Assembly (NCBI RefSeq): GCF_905171765.1
Contig: NC_053393.1
Location: forward strand, 62,403,371 to 62,467,370
Direction: 5' to 3'
DNA length: 64,000 bases
Source: Bufo bufo
Taxonomy: Eukaryota; Chordata; Amphibia; Anura; Bufonidae
Position 1 is the first letter of the stretch. Every line of letters begins with the position of its first letter. The notes beneath the pieces are model-generated. The model worked only from the letters and a program-made list of their open reading frames with translations, did not search any database and was not told the DNA's origin. A program made the position numbers and the translations under genes. This document shows, piece after piece, positions 32,925-43,968 of this stretch.

Positions 32925-33101
32925 CTTAAGAATGCTATTATTTTCTGTTATAACCATGTTATAACGGAAAATAATAAAGTGAAGTTTGGGTCCACATTGA
33001 CTTTAATGGGGTCCGGTTTCGGGGTCAAGTTCGGGTCCCGAACCTGAACTTTGACCTGAAGTTCGGCCGAACTCGAACATCCACGGGTTCGCTCATCCCT
33101 A
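32925..33101. mobile_element. Truncated right end of the same MITE family
   Basis: 'aatgctattattttctgtta' through 'cgggttcgctcatcccta' repeats the right arm of the 32004-32821 element. The left part is absent, and the next bases (GTAATGCA) show no matching duplication. Confidence 0.7.
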
Positions 33102-33406
33102 GTAATGCATATTCACCCAAGAGAATGAGGCTGAGATACAATACCAAACCCCACCCATAGACAAGGGTGGCACTATTTTGTGAAAATTAATTAGTAGTAC
33201 TTATTTTTATTTTAGTTACAAAGGACACAATGAAAGAAGAAGACTGGACTGGAAGATTTTCATATATTTTATCTGTAAATCTTCCTTGCCATAACAGTAA
33301 AAATATATATAACAAATTTGGCATATTACAAATTACATTTGACCTAATTAGAGGAAGTGCATGTACAGTGTCAGTGACCAGTGTGGGTGATCATACTTAT
33401 GTATAT

Positions 33407-33807
33407 TGTGACACAGTGAGAGGTTTTGTCTGGCAAGGTAGGTATTTTCCTCCCAGCATGTGCTGCTGGGCTGATTTACAGCCAGGTGAGGTCAAATACC
33501 GGACCGGATTTTATGTGACGGTCCGGTCTGTGTTGGGATCTGGGAGCCTTGTGTCTGGATGAAGGCTTGCTACCTGTTTGGCGTGAAAACAGGTTGGTGC
33601 TGCCATGGTCAAGGACTCTTTGAGGCAGAATTGCCGCATGGTGTGAATTACCACCAACACCACAAGGTGACTTTTTGTTTGAATATGACTGTTTGTTTTG
33701 TCACTTGTCTAAAGTGCGAATAAAACACTGAACTGTTTGATCCAAAGAACTTGTTGTTGCCTCTATACTGCGCCCGCTAATCCTGTCTCCCAGAGCGAAA
33801 CCCCACA
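33407..33807 (+). mobile_element. Solo LTR, probably endogenous-retrovirus type
   Basis: It starts TGTGACACAGTGAG and ends GCGAAACCCCACA. The 4-bp duplication ATAT flanks it (33403-33406 and 33808-33811). An AATAAA polyadenylation signal lies at 33719-33724, followed by a T/G-rich stretch. No gag, pol or env is adjacent. A solo LTR arises when recombination between two LTRs removes the interior. A 4-bp TSD fits retroviral integrases rather than Gypsy (usually 5 bp), but the retroviral call is inference. Confidence 0.65.
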
Positions 33808-33829
33808 ATATAAAAAAAAAAGAACATAA

Positions 33830-34280
33830 CTATTTACCCCCTGATTTTAGGTCACTGACACTACATATATTTGCAAAACATGAATGTCCATGATGATTTG
33901 TAGGCAACTTGAAGGGCATGCGGAGCATCTCGTTAAAAATGCCTCCAGCCCAATTAAGAGGCAAAACACATTTAAATATGTAAAACATGTTGATAATTCT
34001 TTCAAAGTCATCATTCTTTAAATCTCTCTTCTACATAATTGCGAAATGTTCGATGACATGGTAATAAAGCAAGTTTAATTAGCCTATATGCATATTGCAC
34101 ATGTAAATTATATTGTCCTCTCTATTTACTTTCATTAGCATGGAAGGAAGTATGAACCTGCCCCCATTTGCATCAGGATAAGCTTTATCAACTTAAAAAT
34201 AAAGACAATACTAGTTGTTGGTTACCAACGATGAAAAAAAAATTTGCATTGTAATTTAATCAAGCGAATAATAGGATAAT
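33830..34280. other. Unique AT-rich sequence, possible conserved non-coding element
   Basis: There is no ORF and no repeat similarity. It contains 'caagtttaattagcctatat', ATTTGCAT (an octamer-like POU site) and several TAAT cores. Its composition resembles developmental enhancers; conservation is untested. Confidence 0.3.
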
Positions 34281-35372
34281 TAACAATATGCTAAGAGTTT
34301 TTGAAATCTGTATAGATATCAGTGTCATTGTTTCATTAACAATTTTTTTGAAGTGCAGTGAATTATAAAACACACTGGATTATGCATCTAGGTTTTAGAG
34401 GAGGAAAATCTGAATTTTTTATTTTTTTTATCAGACCTCAGATCCCAATCTTAATCAGGGGCCCGTCTGCGGTCATGTGACCCTCCTTTATCCTCCTTCC
34501 CTTTCCTGTTGTGCTGTCTTCCGATCTGTAAAATAGCAGACACCATTTTGAACCATTCTGGTTCAATTTTGGAGGGGGGGAGTTACATTTTTTTTTTTTT
34601 TAAATTAGAGATAAATTAGAGATATACAAATTTTCTGGGCAATTGAAGCATTTTCGGTCCAGGTAGAATCGATTCAGATTCAAATTGAATTGTTTGACCA
34701 ATTCAGCCAGATCTAACCAGAATAGAATTTTTAATAATTTGCTCATATCTAATATTGAAGGTGTCTGGTCACCTATAGATGTTTATCAGACAGACATATG
34801 AACTAGACTGTAGTTCTAGTTGTGCCAGACATAGGTCACTAGAGAACCCTAGGTGAAGTTCAGTAGAAATGCTGAGTCCAATTTTTGCAACTGTGTTACA
34901 AATGTTAAATGTAGCTGAATCACTATTGTCTGAAACTGTCCTCTCACTGCGTCATGGCATTACATATAATTATATATAATTTAAATAAAAATGAATATAC
35001 CTTATTTCTTGTAGCAGCATGGCAAGAAACTGGGGCTGTCGGCATCTCAGAGATTGGAAAAAGAATTGTGTCCTAATTTTTTCCATGGGTGAGAGTAACT
35101 TTTATTTTCCTATTTTTTATACTATAATATTTGTTTGGGTTTGCCAGCCAGACATGGTTATACCTTTGAGCTTTACAACATTTCCACCTTAATTCTTGAA
35201 TGCATTGTTATCCTTCTAATGGGCCATCATGGTAGGACAAACAGAAAATTATTTTTTTCTCCCATAATATAGTTAATAAGACATTGTATTAGACATAATT
35301 GTCATGTACAATACCCAAGTGTCATTGACTATTTGACATAGTAATCCTTATTAGTGGGAGTCTAATAAAAGC
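34281..35372. other. No gene; decayed repeat fragments
   Basis: 34380-34570 contains 'ttttagaggaggaaaatc' and 'tcagacctcagatccc', which resemble the repeat at 54240-55165. 34617-34751 has ends TAGAGATATAC and GCTCATATCTA, a possible small hAT MITE without a matching TSD. The rest is unassigned AT-rich DNA. Confidence 0.45.
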
Positions 35373-35380
35373 ATCCTGAC

Positions 35381-38284
35381 TAGGGAAGAGCGAACCTGTA
35401 GATGTTTGGATTTAACGAGTTCAGCCGAACGTTGTTTCAAAGTTCAGTTCGGGTATCCGAACTTGACCCTGAACCCTTGGAAGTCAATGGGGACCTGAAC
35501 TTTGGTGCACATGGCTGTAAAATTGTCATTGTTAGAGCTAGAGGGCTGTAAATGGAAGCAAAATAGGAGTAACAGAAGGATAATCGCCCTGCAAACAAAT
35601 ATGGATAGGGAAATGACATAAAATAACATAGAATAGAAAAAAATTAAAAAGAATAATCTTGAACCAGGAGGCAGAGGTCCATGTGGAGTAGGAGGTTGAG
35701 GAGGCGGCAGACGTGGCAGTGTAAGTGTAAGAGGTGAAGGAGGAAGTAGCCAATACTGTTTTTGTGTTTTTGTTTTTTTTATTTTTATTTTTTATTTGTG
35801 CAGGCCCCCAAAACATTTGGAAATATCAAACAGAATGAACAAACTGCACTGGAGCATAACAATGGCTGGATGAGGCCAGTATACTTCTTTACTCTGCCAA
35901 TATGACAAATAATAATCTTGAACCAGGAGGTGGAGGTCCGAGTGGAAGAGGAGGTGGACATTGCGGTGTAGGTAGAAGAGGCAAAGGTAGCCAACACTGT
36001 TTTCATGTTTTTTTATTTATTTTTTCCCTTTTTTTTTATTTGGGTTGTTCCCCAAACATTGGGAAATGGCAAACAGAACGCACAAACTGCACAAAGGACA
36101 AGCTCAGGTCTTGTGTCCAAATTGGAGACCAGAAGTTCAAAGGGGCTTACCCATCAATCAGTATGTGCAGACGTGTGCATATGCACTCTTCCACCATGTT
36201 TCTGAAATGCTGCCTCCTGCTAAGTCGGTCCATAGCAGATGTTGTGGCATGCTGATGAATCTTTTCTACATTTTGTCCTTGCTAACCCTCCCTTCTGAAG
36301 TGGTGCCGATGCCCCAGCTGCATTGGCGACTTCCTTCTCTGCCTCATGCTTTCACTGAGCCCCTGCTGTCAGGTGGGAATGCCGCCACTAGTGCGTCTAC
36401 CAGCATGCGCTTGTACTCATGCATTTTCCAAACACGCTCCAGTGACGGAATTAAGGATGGCACGTTGTCCTTGGATCCAGCGGGGTGGCCACCCCATAAT
36501 CAGCACTGGTTAAAATGTGGGCAACTCGGCGGTCATTGCGCAGGCGCTGCAGCTTGTAGTCGCTCATGTGTGCAAGCTGTCCTCGGTGGGAGGTGTATCG
36601 TCTGTGTCCTCTTTATCCCCCCAGGCACGCTCTAGTGATGCCCCTGAGCTGCTTTGGGTGCCACCCTGCTGTGAACACGGTTCCTCTAATCATCATCATC
36701 ATCCTCTAGAACTGTGCCTCTGGCTTCACAGTTGTGTACGTGGCCACTGTTGTTGCTGGAACTCACCCTCCGAGCCACTTGTGAATGACTGGCCTGATAA
36801 CTGTGGAAATTATCCCTTCTTCTCTCCTTTCTCCTGTACCACATCCTCCTGCACAGTATGTGGTTTTAGAACAGCCTACCAGTGGTGAAGGTGTTACACT
36901 GATCAGATGAGGAGGCAGTAGCGGAGGTAGCGGAGTAGGAGGCAACAGGAAGCACCGAGAAACATCCAGCAATCCTTGATAGCGGTAGGACATGTGCCAA
37001 AATGCTTTTCACCTAGGCCCAGCCGCAACTACATTTATTCAGTGGCCAGTTAGGGAGATATAATGCCCCTGCCCGTGCTTACTGGTCCATGTATGGTGGT
37101 TATGTGGACTTTGCCAATGATGGCATTGCACAGCACACACCTAATTTTGTCCGTGACTTGTTCGTGCAGAGCAAGGATGGCCCGCCTGTAAAAGTAGTGG
37201 TGGCTGGGAACAGCTACCACCATAAGGTTTTTAAAAGTGTCTGTCTCTATCAGACGGAATGGGAGCATTTCAAAGGCCAGGAATTTTTTATGATTGCATT
37301 CAGGGCCAAGGCTCATGGGTGGGTAGGGGGGTACTTTCTCTCCAGTGTTTCGGGGATTGACAGCTGAATGCTTCCATGGGACAGTGTGGAGATGCTCTGT
37401 GACACTGTTGGTGGTGTTGGTGTTGCTGTCACAGTCACATCCTCTCATTGTGGGGTGCCAGGTGGCCCTGTCTCTCCAGAGGGGGAGGGAGAGGCCAAGA
37501 CTTCAGCAGAAGAGGGAGCAGGAGAAGCCTGAGATCTTTTGTGGTTTTTCAGGTGTCTACTCCCCTGCAGCTCATGCTTTGCATTTAGGTGCCTGGTCAT
37601 GCAGGTTGTGCTCAGCTTTAGAACATTTATTTGTAGCTTCAGGCTCTGACTGCACAACGTGCAAACCACTCGTGTCTTGTTGTCAGCACATTGCCTGAAG
37701 AACTACCACGCCAGGCAACTCCTTTAAGCTGGCTTTGGTGTGCTATGTCTCTCGGTGCGGTGGGCCGCAGCAGGTATACTGGCTAGGGGCCGGCCGCTGT
37801 GGTTTTGCCTCCTGCTCCTTTTATTGCCTTGTGGCTGTCACTGCGTGACCACCACCTCTTCCTCTTCATCCCCCACGTCATCTTCCACCCACTTCTCACC
37901 CTCTCCTTCTTGCCAGTCTGCACACTGCAGAAAGTCACAGCAGTTGACACCTGTGTCTCCTCATCATCATCAGAGACGTGCTTCTGTGGTCCTCCCAAGT
38001 CCTATCCTCAAATATAATTGGTTGGGCTATAGGTCACCCACAGAATTAACAGCCAGAAAAAGTATTGTATTTCCGTGTCACTGGTGTAAAGGTAGGTGTA
38101 TTGTGCCCAAAAAAATAGCTATAGGCCACCCACAGAATTAACTGCCAGATTAAAATCCTTGTTGATTGGCTGTGCTGCAGCTTTTCAACAAGCTTTATAT
38201 ATCATTCAAACACCGAACCCGAATATGGACCTCCCAAAATTCGGTACACACCCAAACATTTTGGTTTGGGTTCGCTCATCCCTA
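35381..38284 (-). mobile_element. hAT transposon copy 3, decayed, 2.9 kb
   Basis: The ends are TAGGGAAGAGCGAACCTG and TTCGCTCATCCCTA, with an exact 8-bp duplication ATCCTGAC at 35373-35380 and 38285-38292. The left subterminal region aligns with copy 2 at 60101-60340 ('agctagagggctg', 'cctgcaaacaaatatggat'). The interior holds a shortened, frame-broken transposase on the minus strand. It is the same broad family as copies 1 and 2 but much more decayed. Confidence 0.9.
36100..38010 (-). pseudogene. Broken hAT transposase of copy 3
   Basis: Read from right to left: an acidic, Ser-rich region with 'HVSDDDEETQVSTAVTFCSV' (near 37990-37920, the counterpart of residues near 180 of copy 1), a BED-finger half (37669-37445: CTLCSQSL ... 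TRHLNAKHEL), a core start (about 37290-37070: 'KFLAFEMLPFRLIETDTF', in one frame), then C-terminal coding with homology to 61110-61520 near 36110-36480. Many stops and frameshifts are present, and large parts of the core are gone. It has no function as an enzyme. Confidence 0.75.
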
Positions 38285-38489
38285 ATCCTGACCACAGACC
38301 ATCCCACTGCTGGGGCCACAACATTCAGCTGTAATCTGTGAGGGAACCTGGCAGAGAGTGTTCAGTTTCACTGCAACACCACCACTGGGCAAATAAAGCA
38401 TTATGCTGTGCCCTTTGAAATCAATAAATTGTCTTTGAAATGTGTGAATTTGATGGAGACTCCAGGGCAAGAGATTTATTTTTATTTTT

Positions 38490-39055
38490 TAAATAATATG
38501 GCTAAAAGATGAAGACCCTAATTTATGAATACCCCTCTATTAAGTCTGCATTATTTATTAGTAGCAGTTAAAACTGGTTTTCTAATTCAGACAAACCATG
38601 TAAATGATACCTTGTTTCATTAAGCAATATGATGTACACAATACAGCTATTACAGTAATTCATAATCATAGCAAATGTCAACGCTATTGCCAAGTACTTC
38701 ATTTAGATACATGGACAAAATCAAATAAAATGCAAATGCCCAATCATTAGGAAAGTGTTTTTTTTTTTATTATTGCTAATTAATATTTATTTTTCTGACA
38801 AACGTTATGGATGCCAATAGGTAGGGTAAATATCTAGGGGATATGGGAAAGTCACCAACAATAACATGAATTAGCTGAATACTCAATTAAATGTTAAGCC
38901 AAAGCAATTACATTAAAAAAGGATAGAACGAAAACCATATAAAAGTAATGGTTTCAAGATACAGTTGTAAGCTATAGGTGCTGTAGAACAGTCAGAGGCT
39001 CAGCCGATAAAAATTTAGATAGTGTAAATTGAAGCTAATCATACATATTAGATCT
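38490..39055. other. Unique AT-rich sequence, possible conserved non-coding element
   Basis: There is no ORF and no repeat similarity. Contains TTCATTAAGCAATATGATG, 'aatgcaaatgccc' (octamer-like) and several TAATTAAT-type cores. Conservation is untested. Confidence 0.3.
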
Positions 39056-39190
39056 ATATTGGCTAAGGGTACTTTTACACTTGCAGCAGAGGATTCCGGC
39101 AGGCAGTTCCGTCGTCAGAACTGCCTGCCGGATCTGGCAATCCGGACGCAAACGGATGCATTTGTGAGACAGATCTGGATGCGGGGACAC

Positions 39191-39617
39191 ATGACATACC
39201 GGTACGTCATGATGTCCTGGTACTTAAGGACACATGACGTACCGGTACGTCATGTCTAGTTCCGATCACCGCCGCCCGGCAGGCGGTGATCGGAACAAGG
39301 TGCCTGCTCAAATCATTAAGCAGGCACCCTGGGACAATGCGCGCAAGGGGGGGGGTCCCGTGACCTGCGGTTTGCGGCTTTTACGGGTGGTTGCGGCAGT
39401 GATCAGAGATGCCATCGGGTCCCCGTGCGGCTGTAAGGGGGACCCGATGGCATGGAAGGCAGCGCAATGCCTTCCTTAGGCATCGGTGCTGCCTTCCTGT
39501 GACGAGCCTATGAGATCCAGCCCCCTGGATCTCACAGGCAGGAAGCTGTATGAGTAATACACACTGTATTACTCATACAGCCAATACATTCCAATACAGA
39601 AGTATTGGAATGCATTG
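39191..39617. repeat. Run of eight hairpins
   Basis: Consecutive inverted repeats: 39191-39210 (ATGACATACC/GGTACGTCAT), 39233-39254 (perfect), 39259-39296 (GTTCCGATCACCGCC arms), 39299-39328 (GGTGCCTGCT arms), 39411-39451 (GCCATCGGGTCCCC arms), 39455-39497 (GGAAGGCAGC arms), 39511-39534 (TGAGATCCAG arms), 39546-39580 (CTGTATGAGTAATA arms), with a further stem at 39582-39617. Spacers are short. The element boundaries are not clear, and no ORF is involved. Confidence 0.8.
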
Positions 39618-39619
39618 TA

Positions 39620-39905
39620 AAGGGGATTAGACCCCCAAAGGTTGAAGTTCCAAATTGGGACAAAAAATAAAGTGAAAAAAAAAGTAGAAAAAATAAAGTT
39701 TCCCCCCCCCAAAAATTGAAAGTTTCAAGTAAAAAAAAAAAAAACGTTATTTCCCCCAAAAAAAGGAAAAAAAAAAATTGGGAAAAAATAGGAAGAAAAT
39801 AAAGTAGACATATTAGGTATCGCAGCGTCCGTATCGACCGGCTCTATAAACATATCACATGACCTAACCCCTCAGATGAACACCGTAAAAAATAAAAAAT
39901 AAAGC
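39620..39905. other. A-rich non-coding sequence
   Basis: A-tracts and C-tracts (39700-39780) are followed by 'taggtatcgcagcgtccgta' and 'gacctaacccctcagatga'. These look like part of an abundant repeat, but I can define no ends here. Confidence 0.4.
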
Positions 39906-41700
39906 GTGGGGGACACTACTGTGTGGGGGGCAGTGTGGTGGGACTACTGTGTGGGGGGCAGCGTGGGGGGCACTACTGTGTGGGGGACACTACTGTGTGG
40001 GGAACAGCGTGGTGGGACTACTGTGTGGGGGCAGCGTGGGGGGCACTACTGTGTGGGGGACACTACTGTGTGGGGGCAGCGTGGGGGACACTACTGTGTG
40101 GGGGGCAGCGTGGGGGACACTACTGTGTGGGGGCAGCGTGGGGGGAAATTACTGTGTGGGGGCAGTGTGGGGGACACTACAATGTGGGGGACACTGCTGT
40201 ATGGGGGCAGTGTGGGGGACACTACTGTATAAGGGCAGTGTGAGGGACACTACTGTGTGGGGGGCAGTGTGGGGGACACTACTGTGTGGGGGGAAGTGTG
40301 GGGGACACTACTGTGTGGGGGCAGCATGGGGACACTACTGTGTGGGGGGAAGCGTGGTGGGACTTCTGTGTGGGGGGCAGAATGGGGGGCACTACTGTGT
40401 GGGGGACACTACTGTGTGGGGGAAACGTGGTGGGACTACTGTGTGGGGGGAAGCGTGGGGGGCACTACTCTGTTGGGGACACTACTGTGTGGGGGACACT
40501 ACTGTGTGGGGGCAGCGTGGGGGACACTACTGTGTGGGGGGAAGCGTGGGGGACACTACTGTGTGGGGGCAGCGTGGGGGAAATTACTGTGTGGGGGGCA
40601 GTGTGGGGGACACTACAATGTGGGGGACACTGCTGCATGGGGGCAGTGTGGGGGACACTACTGTATAAGGGCAGTGTGGGGGACACTACTGTGTGGGGAC
40701 AGCGTGGTGAGACTACTGTGTGGGGGCAGCGTGGGGGACACTACTGTGTAGGGGCAAACTTTTTTTAATTTTATAATGTACCAACTTTGGGGGACATGAC
40801 GGAGGTGCACACAGGAGGACGCGGGGGACACTGCAGTATGGGGGCAGTGTGGGGGACACTACTGTATAAGGGCAGAGTGGGGGAGACTACTGTGTGGGGG
40901 ACAGTGTGGGGGACACTACTGTGTGGGGGGCAGTGCGGGGGACACTACTGTGTGGGGGGAAGCGTGGGGGACACTACTGTGTGGGGGCAGCGTGGGGGAT
41001 ACTACTGTGTGGGGGGCAGCGTGGTTGGACTACTGTGTGGCGGCAGCGTGGGGGGCACTACTGTGTGGGGGCAGCGTGGTGGGACTACTGTGCGGGGGAC
41101 ACTACTGTGTGGGGGACACTACTGTGTGGGGGCAGCATGGGGGACACTACTGTGTGGGGGCAAACTTTATTTTATAATGTGCTAACTTTGGGAGACATGA
41201 GGGGGGTGAACACAGGAGGACATGGGGGGATATAGTGGGATACTCTGTGGCACAGTGAGGGGCAATTTATTATGGGAGGGATGGCAATGTGGGGGACACT
41301 ACAGTGTGGGGGGCAGCGTGGGGGACACTACTGTGTGGGGGCAGTGTGGGGGACACTACTGTATGAGGGCAGTGTGGGGGACACTACTGTGTGGGGCAGC
41401 ATGGGGGAAATTACTGTGTGGGGGGCAGTGTGGGGGGACACTACAATGTGGGGGACACTGCTGTATGGGGGCAGTGTGTGGGACACTACTGTGTGGGGGG
41501 CAGTGTGGGGGACACTACTGTGTGAGGGACACTACTGTGTGGGGGGCAGTGTGGGGGACACTAATGTGTGGGGGGCAGTGTGGGGGAGACTACTGTGTGG
41601 GGGCAGTCTGGGGGAAATTACTGTGTGGGGGCAGTGTGGGGGAAATTACTGTGTGGAGGCAGTGTGGGGGAAATTACTGTGTGGGGGGCAGCGTGGGGGC
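39906..41700. repeat. G-rich minisatellite, unit about 27-29 bp
   Basis: The unit is 'gtgggggacactactgtgtg' plus 'ggggcagc', repeated over about 1.8 kb in several blocks. Two spacers (40757-40815 and 41161-41225) share 'tttataatgt', 'aactttgggggacatga' and 'cacaggagga', revealing a higher-order period of about 400 bp. All overlapping ORFs (up to 239 codons, rich in GGHYCVG-like repeats) are frame artefacts. Confidence 0.95.
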
Positions 41701-41825
41701 CTTTCTATTATTTCTGGGGACACTATACAGGGATTATTGCCTGGAGCACAGTATTGGGTGTTATTATTACTGGGGGCACTCTAGGGGACATTTTAGCTGC
41801 TGTAGACACTATAGGAACATTTGGG

Positions 41826-41953
41826 GTCATTTATCAAACTGGTGTAAAGTTGAACTGGATAAGTAGCCCGTAGCAACCAATCAGATTCCACTTGTCATAT
41901 TTGACAGCTCTTTTGGAAATCCAGTTCTACTTTACACCAGTTTGATAAAGGAC
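41826..41953. repeat. Palindromic MITE, 'tttatcaaactggtgtaaag' type
   Basis: GTCATTTATCAAACTGGTGT on the left is mirrored by ACACCAGTTTGATAAAGGAC on the right; 'ccaatcagattccac' lies within. It is about 128 bp and non-coding. Confidence 0.8.
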
Positions 41954-42489
41954 TCCAATTATGTCTATTAGGGTCACTATTTTTTCAGCAGTATAGTACC
42001 TGGGGCATTGGGGGGCACAACGGGCAAAGGTATTGGGGGTGGCAGCAGGATGACACTGTGGAGACACCAGGATGGGGAGGTTGATGGAAAAACTGAGAAA
42101 TCTAACGTGTCTGTGTTACAAACTCTGTGGAGACGAGATGCGGCTGAAATAATTTCTCATGGCTGTCTAACGGAGAAGAAGAGGAAAGAGACGGTCTACA
42201 GGACAGGAGATGTCCCTGGAGGTAAGAGGTATGTGGTCAAGTATTGGGGGGGGGGGGTGCCAGAGAAATGACCCGCCCCGGGTGCCAAACACCCTGGGCA
42301 CGCCACTGTCTTTAGCCTGTCTACTATAATGTTATACATGTATCGGTTTGTGCCTCTTAAGCCATGCCCATTTCCTGGGAAGATATGTTCCCTCGGCAGA
42401 CTAGGCCCAGTGGATATTCTTTTTTGATTTGCTTCTTTTTAGCTGTATTAAATATACCTTGTATATGGTAAACCATGGATTTTGCTCTC
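41954..42489. other. No gene recognised
   Basis: Short chance ORFs only. 'gccccgggtgccaaacaccc' and 'gggcacgccactg' near 42276-42309 look like the end of an interspersed repeat of unknown type. Confidence 0.4.
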
Positions 42490-43310
42490 TATAGATGCAG
42501 TGTCACAAACCAGCGGGAATGAAACCCTTGTGCCACGTTTCCTACCTTCTCTAAGGGCATTGTCTTAGTGAACCCCTCGAACTTCACAGTACCGCTGATG
42601 GTGGGGATAGACTTTCCCAAGAGGAACACCAGGTCGCTAGCTCTTGAGGAGGATTGGCACACAAGGCAGCTGGTCCAGGCGGACCATGAGGTACCTGAGC
42701 AAGTTACAAGAGGTACAGACGTAGTCAGCAGGCTGAGTTGTAACCAGGTGCAACAGTGCAGGACCGAAGGATGAGGCAGAGGCGAAGTCAAACAAGCAAT
42801 AGGTCCGGGCAGGCAGCACAGGTACAGGTCAGGCAATCCGGATTGGCAACAGGAGAGTCAAGAAAAGCAGGCAGGGATCAGACAGGTAGCGGAGTCCAGA
42901 AACACAAGCAAGAGTCAGGTACACAGGAACACAAGCAGAGATAACAGCAACCTAAGCAGGACACAAGGACCTTGACGTTGAGGAATCTGGGCAGAGGGCT
43001 GAGCCACTTTTATATGTGCAGGAGGGCTAGATTGGTCAGCGAGGTCACATGATCTAACCCATAAAGCACAGTGACAAGCGTCGGCCCCTAAAAAAGTGCT
43101 GCAGGGAACAAACAGCAAGCATACGATGGCCAGGGCTGAAAAGAAACTGTGGAGCGGATCCCAGAACAAGAGTACCTACACGGACAGAGCCCAGGACTGC
43201 AGTGGTGAATGAAGAAGCACTGGCAGCAGATCACCGCTGAACATGGCACCCGGGACGGCGGCGGTAATCAGGGGAACAGCGGCACACAGCAGCCATTGTT
43301 ATAAGCAGTG
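42490..43310 (-). mobile_element. Possible LTR-like sequence
   Basis: On the minus strand a TATA-like 'tataaaag' (near 43012) is followed by the C/T-rich, 'tgcctgc'-rich transcribed region common in anuran Gypsy LTRs. The other end reads TGTCACAAACC on the plus strand. No partner LTR, TSD or coding region was found, so the call is tentative. Confidence 0.35.
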
Positions 43311-43968
43311 AGTGGACTGTTTTAAAGAATAGTGATTAAGCTACATTTAATATTTGTTATAGTTGCAATAATCGGACTCAGTGGTCCTACTGAACTTCAC
43401 CCAGGGTTCTCTGGTGATTTATGTTTGGTTTACTAGAACTACAAAGGGTTCAGTTCTTGTGTCTGTCTGAAAAATATCTATAGGGGCCAGATACCTTCAA
43501 TAGTAGAGATGAACAAATCATTCCAAATTCCTTTTGAAAAATCAATTCTACCTGAAGCAATAGTGCTTCAGTTGGCCTGAAAATTTGTTTATGGCAATAC
43601 GAGGACTCCTAGGACTCATCTATTTTCTCTCACTTTTTTTTATCCCCCCTCCCTCCAGAATTTGCCAAATCAAATATTCAGATTTGGATCACCCTCAAAT
43701 TTTTTTAAAATTCTGGCAGAATCTAGTTAGTTTACAATCAATTCATTCATCTCTATTAGGGAAGAGCGAAGTGAGCTTTGGATGCTATATCCGAAGTTGC
43801 TTCGCTAAAAAATTTGTTTTAATGCTGTACAGAAATCTGTCTTCTCCTCCAATGAGGTGAAGTTCGTTATTCACAAAGTCGACCGAGATTTAGTTGAATA
43901 ACTTCGGTACTTTATTTTTAAAGTGGAAAACCACTTTAAGCACCTAACTGTTCTGCAGCTGAGCTCTG

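Noticed and set aside
33230..33562. 110-codon ORF across the solo LTR start
   Set aside because: Crosses the LTR boundary and has no domain; chance ORF.
34606..34751. Small hAT MITE
   Set aside because: The ends are suggestive, but the flanking 8-mers (AGATAAAT and ATATTGAA) do not match, so it was mentioned only as a fragment.
39191..39617. Bacterial-type terminators
   Set aside because: The hairpins are not followed by T-tracts and there are no genes to terminate.
39906..41866. Several overlapping ORFs of 100-239 codons with Gly/Cys/Tyr repeats
   Set aside because: Pure minisatellite; open in all three forward frames, so not evidence of a protein.
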